A stretch of DNA of 33,389 nt, from contig CAISCU010000040.1 in the NCBI GenBank assembly GCA_903883965.1, positions 1 through 33,389 of the forward strand. The letters run 5' to 3'. Position 1 is the first letter of the stretch. The number at the start of each line of letters is the position of its first letter. Under the pieces are notes generated by a model. That model was not told the origin of the DNA, did not search any database, and saw only the letters and a program-made list of their open reading frames with translations. The translations under genes were made by a program, and so were the position numbers. Positions 1-9,530 of the stretch are shown piece after piece. This DNA is from an uncultured Bacteroidota bacterium. Its GTDB lineage: Bacteria; Bacteroidota; Bacteroidia; UKL13-3.

Positions 1-17
1 GCGCTTCTCTTTTTAAA

Positions 18-350
18 CTATTTTATCTTCAAATAAATAAAGTAGACCACTCCAATTAAACAAGCTAGCCATACCAATTTTAACATGGTTTTTACCAATA
101 TGGCTACATAGGCTAGTATTGCAATTCCAGCACAAACCAAGCCTATGCTCAACATTTGTTTTGGATAGTTTGATAAAAAACTAATATGGTCGTTTTCTAA
201 TTCCAATAACCATTTTTTGCCAAGGGGATAGTTTGGTTGCAATTCAAAAAAACGAATGCGCACCCATTCACTCAAAGCCTTATAGGCCACAAATGGGGCC
301 AATAGCATTAAAGCAATGCCAATTATTTTTGAAATGATATTTTGCAACAT
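18..350 (-). CDS. Small membrane protein, unknown function
   Basis: A 110-residue protein I do not recognise. Three hydrophobic stretches are visible, at about residues 7-25, 64-86 and 88-107. The loop between the first and second is rich in charged and aromatic residues, so a three-helix inner-membrane protein is likely. Its ATG lies 1 nt after the stop codon of the upstream formiminotransferase-cyclodeaminase gene, so the two are probably co-transcribed and translationally coupled. No catalytic motif is visible. A role in histidine or imidazole-derivative handling would be a guess from position only. Confidence 0.7.
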   Translation of the reverse strand: MLQNIISKIIGIALMLLAPFVAYKALSEWVRIRFFELQPNYPLGKKWLLELENDHISFLSNYPKQMLSIGLVCAGIAILAYVAILVKTMLKLVWLACLIGVVYFIYLKIK

Positions 351-351
351 A

Positions 352-2040
352 TTAATTGGCTAAAGCTTGTTCAACAATTGCCAATAATTGATCGGCCTCT
401 AAATGGTTTTTGGCTAAAAGATCTTTTGCCTTTTGAATCATCTCATTTGCCCATGCTTTGTCTTTTAATCCGTTGGCATTTACCAACACATTAAAATAAG
501 CACCTCTTACAGCAGTTTTCACACATAAAACACCTACACCAGCGTCTGTAATTGAATTGGGATTGCCTTTTTCTATCATTGCTTTTAACAAAGCCAAACT
601 TTCAAATGAAAGTTGCATGACTTGAAATGGCACTTCACAAGCATTTTTAGTGGCTTCTTCAATGGCATGAAGCCTTGCAGCTTTTTCTTCATCTGTTTGT
701 TTAGGCAAACCAAAACCTGCCATAATCTGGTTAAATGCATGCGTATCTTCATCAACCAATTTCAATAGACGGTCTTTGAGTGATTGACCCTTTTCGGCCC
801 ATTCAGAAAAATACACAATTTGATCTTCCCAGCCTCTTTTTCCGGCAGACAAATTGGCAACCATGGTTCCCAATGATATTCCCAAACTACCACAATAAGC
901 ACTAATAGAACCGCCGCCTGGTGCAGGACTTTCACTAGCTGTTTCATCAGCAAATTCGGTCAGTTTCATTTGCACCAATTTAGAATCGGCGTTATTTTTT
1001 AATTTGTATTCTATGATTTTTTTAGCAGGGTCAAACGGAGCCAACTCATCTAAACCCATAGATTTTACAGCAATTTGAATGAGTTCAGCCTCACTCACTC
1101 CAACCGAGCGGTTTTGGAGTTTCAAGTAATGTTTGCCCGCATCTAGTAAAGCTTGCAATGGAATCAATCCAACCAATTCGCTACCAGTTACTCGCATGCC
1201 TCTTTTTGAAGCGCTTTTACTTACCTCATCAAATGCTTGATGTACAGAAGTAATGTTGTAATTGGTAAGGTTCATGCTTATTTGTGCAATGCCGTATTCT
1301 TCAATGTACCAACCGATGGCCTTGCATGCCTTTAAAGTACCAGGAATACGTACTTCATTTCCTTCTGCATCTTTTACAATTTTACCTGTAATAGGATTGC
1401 CCTCTCTTTTAACCCTTCCTGCTTCTCTCACATCAAAAGCAACTGAATTGGCTAACCTAACCGATTTGGTATTTAAGTTTACATTGTATGCAATTAAAAA
1501 ATCTCTTGCTCCAATTACGGTTGCTCCAGATTTTACCGGAAATGTTTGTGGGCCAAAATCAGGTTTCCATTCTGGCAGTTTTATTTTATCAAAGAAGCCT
1601 TCGTATTCACCTGCTCTAATGACAGATAAATTGCTCCTGCTTTTGTTAGCTTGTGCATGTTCATATAAATATACCGGTATGGCCAATTCTTCTCCTACAC
1701 GCTTGGCTAAAACTTGAGCCCATTCAGCAGTTTCTTCCATTGAGATGCCACTAACTGGAATAAAGGGGCAAACATCGGTGGTTCCCATTCTTGGATGTTC
1801 GCCTTTGTGCTTGCTCATGTCTATTAAAGTTGCTGCCTTGCGAATACCTCTAAATGCGGCTTCAACAACCTGCTCAGGCTCTCCTACTATGGTTACAACT
1901 GTTCTGTTGGTTGCTTTTCCGGGGTCTACATCTAAAAGCAAAACGCCTTCAACGGCCTCCATTTCATCAGTTATTTGTTTGATGATATTTAAGTCCACTC
2001 CCTCACTAAAATTAGGGACACATTCGATGATCTTTTTCAT
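352..2040 (-). CDS. ftcD: Bifunctional glutamate formimidoyltransferase / formimidoyl-THF cyclodeaminase
   Basis: This enzyme performs the last steps of one histidine degradation route. It transfers the formimino group from formiminoglutamate to tetrahydrofolate, then deaminates it to methenyl-THF. At 562 residues it matches the usual length of the fused enzyme. The N-terminal transferase half starts with IECVPNFSEG and carries the KHKGEHPRMG motif, whose His82 matches the catalytic histidine of the animal enzyme. The cyclodeaminase half begins near residue 355 with ESPAPGGGS, its folate-binding signature. The protein is cytosolic. No other hut genes lie in the window. It is transcribed divergently from the Pif1-like helicase and is followed after 1 nt by a small membrane protein. 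The family call is secure. Confidence 0.95.
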   Translation of the reverse strand: MKKIIECVPNFSEGVDLNIIKQITDEMEAVEGVLLLDVDPGKATNRTVVTIVGEPEQVVEAAFRGIRKAATLIDMSKHKGEHPRMGTTDVCPFIPVSGISMEETAEWAQVLAKRVGEELAIPVYLYEHAQANKSRSNLSVIRAGEYEGFFDKIKLPEWKPDFGPQTFPVKSGATVIGARDFLIAYNVNLNTKSVRLANSVAFDVREAGRVKREGNPITGKIVKDAEGNEVRIPGTLKACKAIGWYIEEYGIAQISMNLTNYNITSVHQAFDEVSKSASKRGMRVTGSELVGLIPLQALLDAGKHYLKLQNRSVGVSEAELIQIAVKSMGLDELAPFDPAKKIIEYKLKNNADSKLVQMKLTEFADETASESPAPGGGSISAYCGSLGISLGTMVANLSAGKRGWEDQIVYFSEWAEKGQSLKDRLLKLVDEDTHAFNQIMAGFGLPKQTDEEKAARLHAIEEATKNACEVPFQVMQLSFESLALLKAMIEKGNPNSITDAGVGVLCVKTAVRGAYFNVLVNANGLKDKAWANEMIQKAKDLLAKNHLEADQLLAIVEQALAN

Positions 2041-2246
2041 ACAAAAAATTTGAATACAAGATTAAACCGAAACTAACAATTACGCAACAGCAATTGCTAT
2101 TCAAAATGCACAAGTGTTTCAGCATTGCCTTAAATAAAAGAATTCGCTAAATGAAACACCATGTAAAGAAAAAATCAGTTACTTCATTTTGAACAAGTTA
2201 TCCAATTGTAAAAAAATAACGCAAGAATATCTGCATTTTTGAATCT

Positions 2247-4367
2247 ATGTCTATAGATGCCGTCATACTTGCCAAATCCATCATCAACGAAACAGGTGCA
2301 CATCTATTTTTAACTGGTAAAGCCGGAACCGGAAAAACCACTTTTTTGAGAGACATTGTTCAACATTGCAAAAAGAACTTTGCAGTATTGGCTCCAACTG
2401 GAGTAGCCGCCATCAATGCTGGAGGAATGACCATTCATTCCTTTTTTCAACTGCCATTATCTCCTTATATTCAACCTGGAGCTACAGGTGCACTTTCAAA
2501 GTTTTTGCTGCTAAAACATTTGAAATACAATGACGAAAAACTGGCCTTGTTTCGCAACTTAGAACTGCTCGTTATTGATGAGGCAAGTATGCTAAGGGCC
2601 GATATTTTAGACGCAATTGATGATATTTTAAAACATATTCGCAACAATCCATTTGTACCATTTGGAGGCGTACAACTGGTATTAATTGGCGATTTATACC
2701 AGCTACCTCCTGTGTTAAAAGATACAGAATTACAGCTTGTACAATCTTACTATACGAGCCCTTTTTTCTTTGATGCGAAAGTGATGCAGCAAGCCAATTT
2801 TAGAACAATTGAATTGACAACCATTTACCGTCAACAAGATGTAACATTCATTGGTTTGCTCAATCATATCCGAAACAATACTTGTACATCAACAGAATTT
2901 GAACAGTTGCAAAGTATGCAACAAACCTTCCAACAAGACCCTGAAGATGGTACCATTATTTTATGCACCCATAATTTCCAGGCCGATGAAATTAACAAAA
3001 ATGCATTGCAAAAAATTGCAAGCGAAGCTTTTGTATTTGAAGCTGAACTAACCGGAAATTTTACAGAGAAAAATGCACCTGCAGACTTAAAACTAGAACT
3101 CAAATCTGGCGCTCAAGTGATGTTTACCCGAAATGATAGCAGTGGCAAAAACAACTATTTCAATGGTAAAATTGGCACCGTAAAATCAGTTGTAGAAAAC
3201 CAAATTATCATTGAAACTCAAGAAGGCAATACCATAGAAGTTAGTAAAGAAATTTGGAGCAACCACGAATATTATTACGACGAAGAGACCGAAGAAGTTG
3301 CTAAAAACGAATTGGGTAAATTTACACAATATCCATTGCGTTTGGCTTGGGCAATAACCATTCACAAAAGTCAGGGACTTACTTTTGACAAAGTTTGGAT
3401 ACATGCGGGTAAAGCATTTGCACCAGGCCAAGTTTATGTTGCACTGAGTAGATGTAAAACTCTCGATGGCATTCAATTGCTATCACCCATCCAACAAAAC
3501 CAAGTTTTTTCAGACCCTCAAATTGTGAGCTTTCTTAATAAACAAGCTCCAATTGATAGCTGGATAGGCAGTCTCGAAAATGAGAAACAACGCTATGCCA
3601 TTGGGAAAATTAACCATACTTTTAATTTAGCGATTTTAAAAGAAAAGGAAAGGCATTTTGCGCATCAATTAGCCACCAAAACTGCATTCAATGAAAACTT
3701 GTGGAGAGCAGAATGGAAAACTATGCACAATTGCTTGCACAATTTGCATGAAATGGCCGATAAACTCAAACACATTCTAGAACATAAATTCAAAGAGGAC
3801 CCCATACCTACTGCATGGATTGAACAAAAATTAAGGGGCGCCAAATTGTATTTTGTTGAACAACTCAACGAACAGTGTTTGAAAACACTCAAAGGAATCA
3901 AACACAAAACACAGGAACAAAAAAGAGTCAAAGGTGTAAATAAATTACTCGACCAATTTTACAATGAGGTTCACAATAAAAGAAAGCGGATTGCCCAAAT
4001 TTCAATTGAAGGAATGGATTTAACCATTGTCTACGATGAACTCGAAAAACACATTAAACCAGTTAAAGGCGACAGCAAATTAGCTACCTTAAACTTGGTA
4101 CAGGCCGGAAAAACCATTGAAGAAATTGCCAAAATCAGAGACATGACAATTGGCACGATTGAAACACATCTGGTAGAATTGTGTCTCGACAATTTATTAG
4201 ACCCCACCTATTTTATTACAGCAGCTGAAATTACCGAAATAGCAGCTGTGAATATTGAAAATGGATTGAAAAATATTCATGCATCTTTAAATGGTAAATA
4301 TTCTTATGCCAAAATTAGGCTGGCAATTGGCTTGCATACTCAAACCAAAACCTCAAACAATCAGTAA
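2247..4367 (+). CDS. Pif1-like / UvrD-C superfamily 1 helicase with C-terminal HTH domain
   Basis: A 706-residue superfamily 1B DNA helicase. Walker A GKAGTGKT is at residues 24-31, motif II DEAS at 111-114, and GDLYQLPPV follows as motif III. The C-terminal helicase half includes AITIHKSQGLTFD and VYVALSRC, typical of Pif1/RecD2 proteins. After about residue 430 there is a charged helical linker. The last ~90 residues contain TIEEIAKIRDMTIGTIETHL, which looks like the helix-turn-helix domain often found behind RecQ or Pif1 helicases in Bacteroidota. The likely role is unwinding during replication or repair, but the substrate is unknown. It is divergent from ftcD and followed 80 nt later by aat. 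Confidence 0.9.
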   Translation: MSIDAVILAKSIINETGAHLFLTGKAGTGKTTFLRDIVQHCKKNFAVLAPTGVAAINAGGMTIHSFFQLPLSPYIQPGATGALSKFLLLKHLKYNDEKLALFRNLELLVIDEASMLRADILDAIDDILKHIRNNPFVPFGGVQLVLIGDLYQLPPVLKDTELQLVQSYYTSPFFFDAKVMQQANFRTIELTTIYRQQDVTFIGLLNHIRNNTCTSTEFEQLQSMQQTFQQDPEDGTIILCTHNFQADEINKNALQKIASEAFVFEAELTGNFTEKNAPADLKLELKSGAQVMFTRNDSSGKNNYFNGKIGTVKSVVENQIIIETQEGNTIEVSKEIWSNHEYYYDEETEEVAKNELGKFTQYPLRLAWAITIHKSQGLTFDKVWIHAGKAFAPGQVYVALSRCKTLDGIQLLSPIQQNQVFSDPQIVSFLNKQAPIDSWIGSLENEKQRYAIGKINHTFNLAILKEKERHFAHQLATKTAFNENLWRAEWKTMHNCLHNLHEMADKLKHILEHKFKEDPIPTAWIEQKLRGAKLYFVEQLNEQCLKTLKGIKHKTQEQKRVKGVNKLLDQFYNEVHNKRKRIAQISIEGMDLTIVYDELEKHIKPVKGDSKLATLNLVQAGKTIEEIAKIRDMTIGTIETHLVELCLDNLLDPTYFITAAEITEIAAVNIENGLKNIHASLNGKYSYAKIRLAIGLHTQTKTSNNQ

Positions 4368-4447
4368 AGTGATGTACTGATAGTAAATGAGCAGTACAAC
4401 TTCCCATTTATTTTACAAAGAGCCTCGCATTTGACTTAAATTGCAGC

Positions 4448-5083
4448 ATGTATTATATTCAAGGAGATGGATTTCCGCACCCCAATGAAGCCAATGCCGA
4501 TGGGCTATTGGCAATTGGTGGAGACCTAAGCGTTCAGTCGCTCCTGAATGCATACAGTATGGGTATATTTCCATGGTTCAACGAAGACGAGCCCATTTTG
4601 TGGTGGCACCCAAACCCCCGATTGGTTTTGTTTCCTAAAGAAATAAAAGTGAGCAAGAGCATGAAACAATTGCTCAACAAACAAGTATTTGAATTCAGTG
4701 TAAACGAAGATTTTGAATCGGTTATTTTAAACTGTAAAATGCTGAGAGCCGAATCAGGTACCTGGATTGGCAAAGATGTTTTACAGGCTTATTTAGATTT
4801 ACACATAGCTGGCTATGCCCATTCATTTGAAGTGAGAAAAGAAGGCAAACTCATTGGAGGTTTGTATGGTGTTGGCATTGGGAAAGTATTTTTTGGAGAA
4901 AGTATGTTTAGCCTAGAAAGCAATGCCAGCAAAGCTGCTTTAATTTACCTGTGTTATTTTGCCATGCAAAACGGCATTGAGCTCATAGACTGTCAGCAAT
5001 CGACTGCGCATTTATTGAGCATGGGAGCCAAAGAAATTAGCCGAAATGACTTTTTAGACTTGCTAGAAAAATGGATTGAATAA
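4448..5083 (+). CDS. aat: Leucyl/phenylalanyl-tRNA-protein transferase
   Basis: Aat transfers Leu or Phe from charged tRNA to proteins with N-terminal Arg or Lys, marking them for ClpS/ClpAP degradation (N-end rule). The protein is 211 residues, normal for the family. Family motifs are present in order: FPHPNEANADGLLAIGGDLS near the N-terminus, then GIFPWFNEDEPILWWHPNPR, GYAHSFEV, GGLYGVGIGKVFFGESMFS and LIDCQ. Nothing is missing. It ends 9 nt from the convergent end of rodA. Confidence 0.96.
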   Translation: MYYIQGDGFPHPNEANADGLLAIGGDLSVQSLLNAYSMGIFPWFNEDEPILWWHPNPRLVLFPKEIKVSKSMKQLLNKQVFEFSVNEDFESVILNCKMLRAESGTWIGKDVLQAYLDLHIAGYAHSFEVRKEGKLIGGLYGVGIGKVFFGESMFSLESNASKAALIYLCYFAMQNGIELIDCQQSTAHLLSMGAKEISRNDFLDLLEKWIE

Positions 5084-5084
5084 G

Positions 5085-5105
5085 AGTTTGAACTAGAAAC
5101 TTTTT
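5085..5105 (+). terminator. Possible weak terminator between aat and rodA
   Basis: AGTTT at 5085-5089 pairs with AAACT at 5097-5101 across a 7-nt loop, and a T run (5101-5105) follows on the plus strand. The stem is only 5 bp and AT-rich, and it overlaps the end of rodA, so this is a tentative call. Confidence 0.25.
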
Positions 5106-6364
5106 AGCTCATTCACCCGGTTGGCATCTAACCTGATAAAAATAAAAAGCAAAACTGTAAAGCTCAACAAGGCCGAACCACCATAGCTAAAAAAAGGCAA
5201 TGGAATACCAATTACAGGCATTAATCCGAGGGTCATTCCTACGTTAATGAGGAAGTGAAAAAACAGAATACTCACTACACTATACCCATAAATTCTGTTA
5301 AATTTTTGGCGTTGCCTTTCTGCCATCATCAATAGTCTAAACAAGAGATACATGTATAAACCTATAAAAATAACTGAACCAACAAATCCATATTCTTCGC
5401 CTATGGTACAAAAAATAAAATCGGTACTTTGTTCTGGTACAAACCTGAATTTATTTTGAGTGCCTTGTAAAAAGCCTTTGCCCCAAAATCCACCTGAACC
5501 AATGGCAATTTTTGATTGTTGTACATTGTAGCCTGCTCCTTTTATATCTACTTCTTTGCCCAACAACACATTGATACGTGTTCTTTGATGCGCTTGTAAT
5601 ACATTCTGAAAAACATAATCAATACTATTTACCAAAACACCTGCAAAAAGTAACATTCCCATGGTAATTAAAACCAAAGACTTGGTTCGTCTAACCATTA
5701 ACAAGAAAAGCAAGGCAACAATAGCCAAACCAATTAAAATATAAGTGGCAGGAACCAATAATGCCAATATTGCCAATATGCCTAAAACCAATCCAGCCAA
5801 TAAAATCCAGCCAGGTAAACCTTCACGGTACAAAACAAAAATGAAAGAGAAAAAAACCAAGGTGGAACCCGTTTCGTTTTGCAATAAAATTATGACCATT
5901 GGCGCTAAAATAATAGCAGCCGAAATGTATTGATCTCTTCTCTTTTTTTCGAAATTTTTATTGTATCCACTAAGGTATTTAGCCAAAGCCAGCGCAGTAC
6001 CAAACTTAGCAAACTCTGCCGGCTGCATTCTAAACCCACCAATTTCTATCCACGATGATGAACCTTTTACAGTTGTACCAATTGCCAGTACTAAAACCAA
6101 TAAAAAAATAGTGATGGCATAAATAGGATAGGCAAATGCATAAAAGAATTTTTCGTCAATTAAGAGAATGAGTAGGCCTATAAAAACAGAAATGAATATC
6201 CAAATCAATTGTTTACCGTAATTCATTGAAGTATCCCAAATCATGGGTTTGCTTTCTACATAAACTGAGGCATATACACTTAACAAACCTATTGTTATGA
6301 ATATGAAATAAAGCAGTAAAGTGATCCAGTCGATACTACTGGGTTTGGGTTGCAGTGGTGTCAT
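5093..6364 (-). CDS. rodA: Rod-shape SEDS glycosyltransferase RodA
   Basis: RodA polymerises glycan strands of peptidoglycan from lipid II during cell elongation, working with PBP2. The 423-residue protein has about ten membrane helices and the SEDS motifs, including MQPAEFAKFGTALALAKYLS, FVPEQSTDFIFCTIGEEYGF and GIPLPFFSYGGSALL near the C-terminus. It is the last gene of the mre operon. Its start overlaps the end of the PBP2 gene by 29 nt, which implies translational coupling and fits a RodA-PBP2 complex. Confidence 0.96.
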   Translation of the reverse strand: MTPLQPKPSSIDWITLLLYFIFITIGLLSVYASVYVESKPMIWDTSMNYGKQLIWIFISVFIGLLILLIDEKFFYAFAYPIYAITIFLLVLVLAIGTTVKGSSSWIEIGGFRMQPAEFAKFGTALALAKYLSGYNKNFEKKRRDQYISAAIILAPMVIILLQNETGSTLVFFSFIFVLYREGLPGWILLAGLVLGILAILALLVPATYILIGLAIVALLFLLMVRRTKSLVLITMGMLLFAGVLVNSIDYVFQNVLQAHQRTRINVLLGKEVDIKGAGYNVQQSKIAIGSGGFWGKGFLQGTQNKFRFVPEQSTDFIFCTIGEEYGFVGSVIFIGLYMYLLFRLLMMAERQRQKFNRIYGYSVVSILFFHFLINVGMTLGLMPVIGIPLPFFSYGGSALLSFTVLLFIFIRLDANRVNELKSF

Positions 6365-8174
6365 TTCTGTGGTTTAAATTGCCTTTAATCATTCTTTCTT
6401 TCAAATCTTTTCTGGTATCGTGTTTACCTGTTAAGTATTGCTCAATCATGAGCGATGCAATTGGAGCAGCCCATGTTGCACCAAATCCAGCATTTTCAAT
6501 TACCACTGCAATGGCAATTTTAGGATTTTCAACAGGTGCAAAAGCAAAAAAGATACTGTGGTCTTTGCCATGCGGATTTTGTGCCGTACCTGTTTTACCT
6601 GCAATATTGATTCCAGGTATTCTAGCTACATATGCTGTACCACGTTCAACCACATCTTGCATGCCTTCTATCACCACCGGAAAATAACCTGTATCAATGG
6701 TGGTCCAATGTTTGTTTTGGTATAATGTATCGGGATTGCGCTTGCCTTCAATTCTTCTTACAATATGAGGTACTATGTAATAGCCTCTATTGGCAACTGT
6801 AGCCGTTGCGTTGGCCATTTGTAATGGAGTAATACCCAATTCTCCCTGACCAATTCCCAAAGAAATGGTAGTGGTTGCTTGCCACCTAAATCGGCCATAA
6901 ATTTTATCGTAGAAAGTTGCCTTGGGTAAAAAACCTGAACCTTCACCATATAAATCTACACCTAATTTACTTCCTAAACCAAAACTGGCAATGTGCTTAT
7001 AGAAAACATTGTAGGCATCTTCGGCATGTTTATAGCTTGGGTTGTTTACAATACTTCTGTATACCTGACAAAAATAAGCATTACAACTGACGGCAATTGC
7101 AGGCCTGAGTGGCAAAGGTGACCCATGCGGATGACAACCCACAAACATGTACCCATGGTGACAACCATAGGCTGTATTTGGAGTGAGCACATGTTCTTGT
7201 TGACCTGTCAAGGCCATTAAAATTTTAAAAATAGACCCAGGAGGATAGGGAGCTGCAAGGGTTCTGTTGAACAATGGCTTCATTGGGTCGCGCAACAATT
7301 CCATGTATTTTTTGCCTCGGTCTCTTCCAATTAACAAATTGGGATTGTAAGAAGGACTGCTTATCAAAGCTAAAATTTCGCCAGTTTTAGGCTCCAATGC
7401 TACCACACTGCCTGTTTTATTGGTGAGCAATTCTTCTCCCAATTGTTGCAAGCGGTAGTCTATGCTTAAGTTGATATTTTTACCAGCCACAGCAGGCGTA
7501 TCAAATTCGCCATTTTTATAGCGTCCCTGCGAACGACTTTTGCTATCAACCAACACATAGCGTGTGCCTTTTTTACCACCTAATTGTTTTTCATATGTTC
7601 TTTCAACACCACTGATACCAATAAAATCACCCATGCGGTAATAGCCATCACTTTTTTCAATGTCCTTGTCTGTTACTTCACCAATATAACCCATAACATG
7701 GGCAGCATTGTTGTGTTTGTATTTTCTGTCTGTTCTTACTTCAACAAAAAAGCCATGAAAATCAAACAGCCTTTCTTGGAAAGCAGCATAAGTTGGAATG
7801 GTAATTTGTCTTTCAAATACACATGGTTTCCATGGCGCATACCCTTTTTGGTGTTTGAGTCTTTCAAATTTTTTAATGAACTCTTCTTTGGTAATATTGA
7901 GCACTTTGCAAAATGCCAAAGTATCTAAATCCTTTACCTGTTCAGGCATTACTGAAAGGTCATAAATGGCATCGTTGTATACCAATAATTCTCCATTGCG
8001 GTCATAAATTAAGCCTCTAGCCGGATAAATGGTTTGCTCTTGCAACACATTGTTTTGTGCACTTAAAAAATAGCTGTCATCTATGATTTGTAAATAAAAC
8101 AGCCTACATATATAAATGAAAGCAACAACAATAAAGATAATGAGCAGCGTGTGTTGTTTGAAAGTTTTATCCAT
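6336..8174 (-). CDS. mrdA: Penicillin-binding protein 2 (elongation transpeptidase)
   Basis: A class B penicillin-binding protein that cross-links peptidoglycan in the elongasome. It is 612 residues, with an N-terminal membrane anchor at about 8-29 and a dimerisation/pedestal domain from about 48. The transpeptidase domain has SxxK with Ser314 and Lys317, SCN at 363-365 and KTG at 527-529, so it should be active. It overlaps mreD by 8 nt at its start and rodA by 29 nt at its end. The order mreB-mreC-mreD-PBP2-rodA is the classic elongation cluster. Confidence 0.96.
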   Translation of the reverse strand: MDKTFKQHTLLIIFIVVAFIYICRLFYLQIIDDSYFLSAQNNVLQEQTIYPARGLIYDRNGELLVYNDAIYDLSVMPEQVKDLDTLAFCKVLNITKEEFIKKFERLKHQKGYAPWKPCVFERQITIPTYAAFQERLFDFHGFFVEVRTDRKYKHNNAAHVMGYIGEVTDKDIEKSDGYYRMGDFIGISGVERTYEKQLGGKKGTRYVLVDSKSRSQGRYKNGEFDTPAVAGKNINLSIDYRLQQLGEELLTNKTGSVVALEPKTGEILALISSPSYNPNLLIGRDRGKKYMELLRDPMKPLFNRTLAAPYPPGSIFKILMALTGQQEHVLTPNTAYGCHHGYMFVGCHPHGSPLPLRPAIAVSCNAYFCQVYRSIVNNPSYKHAEDAYNVFYKHIASFGLGSKLGVDLYGEGSGFLPKATFYDKIYGRFRWQATTTISLGIGQGELGITPLQMANATATVANRGYYIVPHIVRRIEGKRNPDTLYQNKHWTTIDTGYFPVVIEGMQDVVERGTAYVARIPGINIAGKTGTAQNPHGKDHSIFFAFAPVENPKIAIAVVIENAGFGATWAAPIASLMIEQYLTGKHDTRKDLKERMIKGNLNHRNDTTATQTQ

Positions 8175-8691
8175 TAGTTTTATTGGCTACTCTGTAGAAT
8201 AAAATTTGTCCAAGACCAATGAGCAGCACACTAAAAATAGTGCTTAAAAACACCCTGAAGAAAGTTCTAAAGAATTCACTAAAACCATACACTTCAAAAT
8301 AGAACAACAACAAGTGGTGAAAAAACAACAGCACAAAAGCGTAGAATAAGAACCATGCCGGACCTTTTTTAGACAATGTAGGGCTGATTCTACTTTCAAA
8401 ATCTTCTTTTGTAGCAGCAAATCTTAAAAAATAAATTCTTAAGTAGCCCATAAAGGTTGTTGCTGCCATGTGTAAGCCTGGAGTGCTACTGAATGTATCC
8501 ATTGCCATACCAATTACAAACGAAATACATACCACTTGCCAAGGTTTTGTATTTACAGGCAATGTCAATACAAACAAGGGATAAATGTATGGGTTGATAT
8601 ACGTATTCAATTCAATGTTATTGACTACCAATAACTGAATGAGCAGTAAGAGCACAAAGCGCAATAAATATGTCAATAAATCAATGATCAC
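8167..8691 (-). CDS. mreD: Rod-shape determining protein MreD
   Basis: A 174-residue, highly hydrophobic protein with about five membrane helices, in the MreD position between mreC and the PBP2 gene. Sequence conservation in this family is low, so position and topology carry the call. The motif GMAMDTFSSTPGLHMAATTFMGYL is close to the conserved MreD G(xx)xD(x)FS(x)xPLG stretch. Its start overlaps the mreC end by 11 nt and its end overlaps the PBP2 start by 8 nt. It links MreC and the cytoplasmic MreB filament to the membrane synthases. Confidence 0.88.
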   Translation of the reverse strand: MIIDLLTYLLRFVLLLLIQLLVVNNIELNTYINPYIYPLFVLTLPVNTKPWQVVCISFVIGMAMDTFSSTPGLHMAATTFMGYLRIYFLRFAATKEDFESRISPTLSKKGPAWFLFYAFVLLFFHHLLLFYFEVYGFSEFFRTFFRVFLSTIFSVLLIGLGQILFYRVANKTNG

Positions 8692-9514
8692 CTTTTAAAT
8701 TGTTTTCAAGATTTTTTTGTTCGTCTTTTAAAATGTTTCTAATAACATATACTGTTTTCAAGGTATTGAAATCAGTAAATAATGCCACATCTAGGGTATA
8801 AAAATTGTCTTCAGCTTCTAAACTTTTTTCTTTGATGGTACCAATAGGAATGCCTACGGGAAACAAGGTCGAATAATTATTGGTAACAATTTCATCGCCA
8901 ATTTCAACTGGAACATGTTTGTTCACATGCAACAATGAAGAAACCCTTGGATTGTCTCCATTCCATTCCAATGAACCAAATGCACCATTCTTTTTAACCA
9001 TGGCTGAAATTTTGGTATTTGAATTCAAGGCCGATCGGATGGTTGCATAATGGTCTGAAACGCTGGTAACAATACCAACCACACCATTGCTCCCAATAAC
9101 ACCCATATCGGTTTCAATGCCATGTAAACGGCCTTTGTCAATGGTAATGTAATTGTTGCGCTTATTGATTGAATTGTTTACAATATTGGCTGATATATAC
9201 TGGTATTGTTGTTTGTATACGGTATCAACTATTGAGCTCAATGTAAACCCATTTTGGTAATACGCATTCAATTGCTGTGCCCTCAACCTCGCATTTTCAT
9301 ACATTAAACTGTCGTTGATACGCCTTAGGCTTAAATAATTAGAAGCGCTGTTTACACTTTCGTAAAACTTAGAAGCCATGCCTCCGGTATAATTTAAAAA
9401 ACTGGCTCTTTGGTAATTGTTGTAGCGATACAAAATCACCAACGACATCACTTCTAGAAAAAAGAAGAGAATAAAGGTATAGTACTTGTAAAGAAAAAAT
9501 ATCAGGTTCCTCAT
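8681..9514 (-). CDS. mreC: Rod-shape determining protein MreC
   Basis: MreC is a membrane-anchored periplasmic scaffold of the elongasome. The 277-residue protein has one helix at about 10-28, a coiled coil at about 55-85 (MYENARLRAQQLN), and a beta-barrel domain from about 105 with the family motifs YITIDKGRLHGIETDMGVIG and GVVGIVTSVSDHYA. It lies 16 nt downstream of mreB and overlaps mreD by 11 nt. No truncation is visible. Confidence 0.94.
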   Translation of the reverse strand: MRNLIFFLYKYYTFILFFFLEVMSLVILYRYNNYQRASFLNYTGGMASKFYESVNSASNYLSLRRINDSLMYENARLRAQQLNAYYQNGFTLSSIVDTVYKQQYQYISANIVNNSINKRNNYITIDKGRLHGIETDMGVIGSNGVVGIVTSVSDHYATIRSALNSNTKISAMVKKNGAFGSLEWNGDNPRVSSLLHVNKHVPVEIGDEIVTNNYSTLFPVGIPIGTIKEKSLEAEDNFYTLDVALFTDFNTLKTVYVIRNILKDEQKNLENNLKGDH

Positions 9515-9530
9515 GCTCGCTTTGGGAGAA

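Noticed and set aside
1262-1717. 151-aa plus-strand frame opposite ftcD
   Set aside because: It is antisense to a well-conserved enzyme and its composition mirrors that coding strand.
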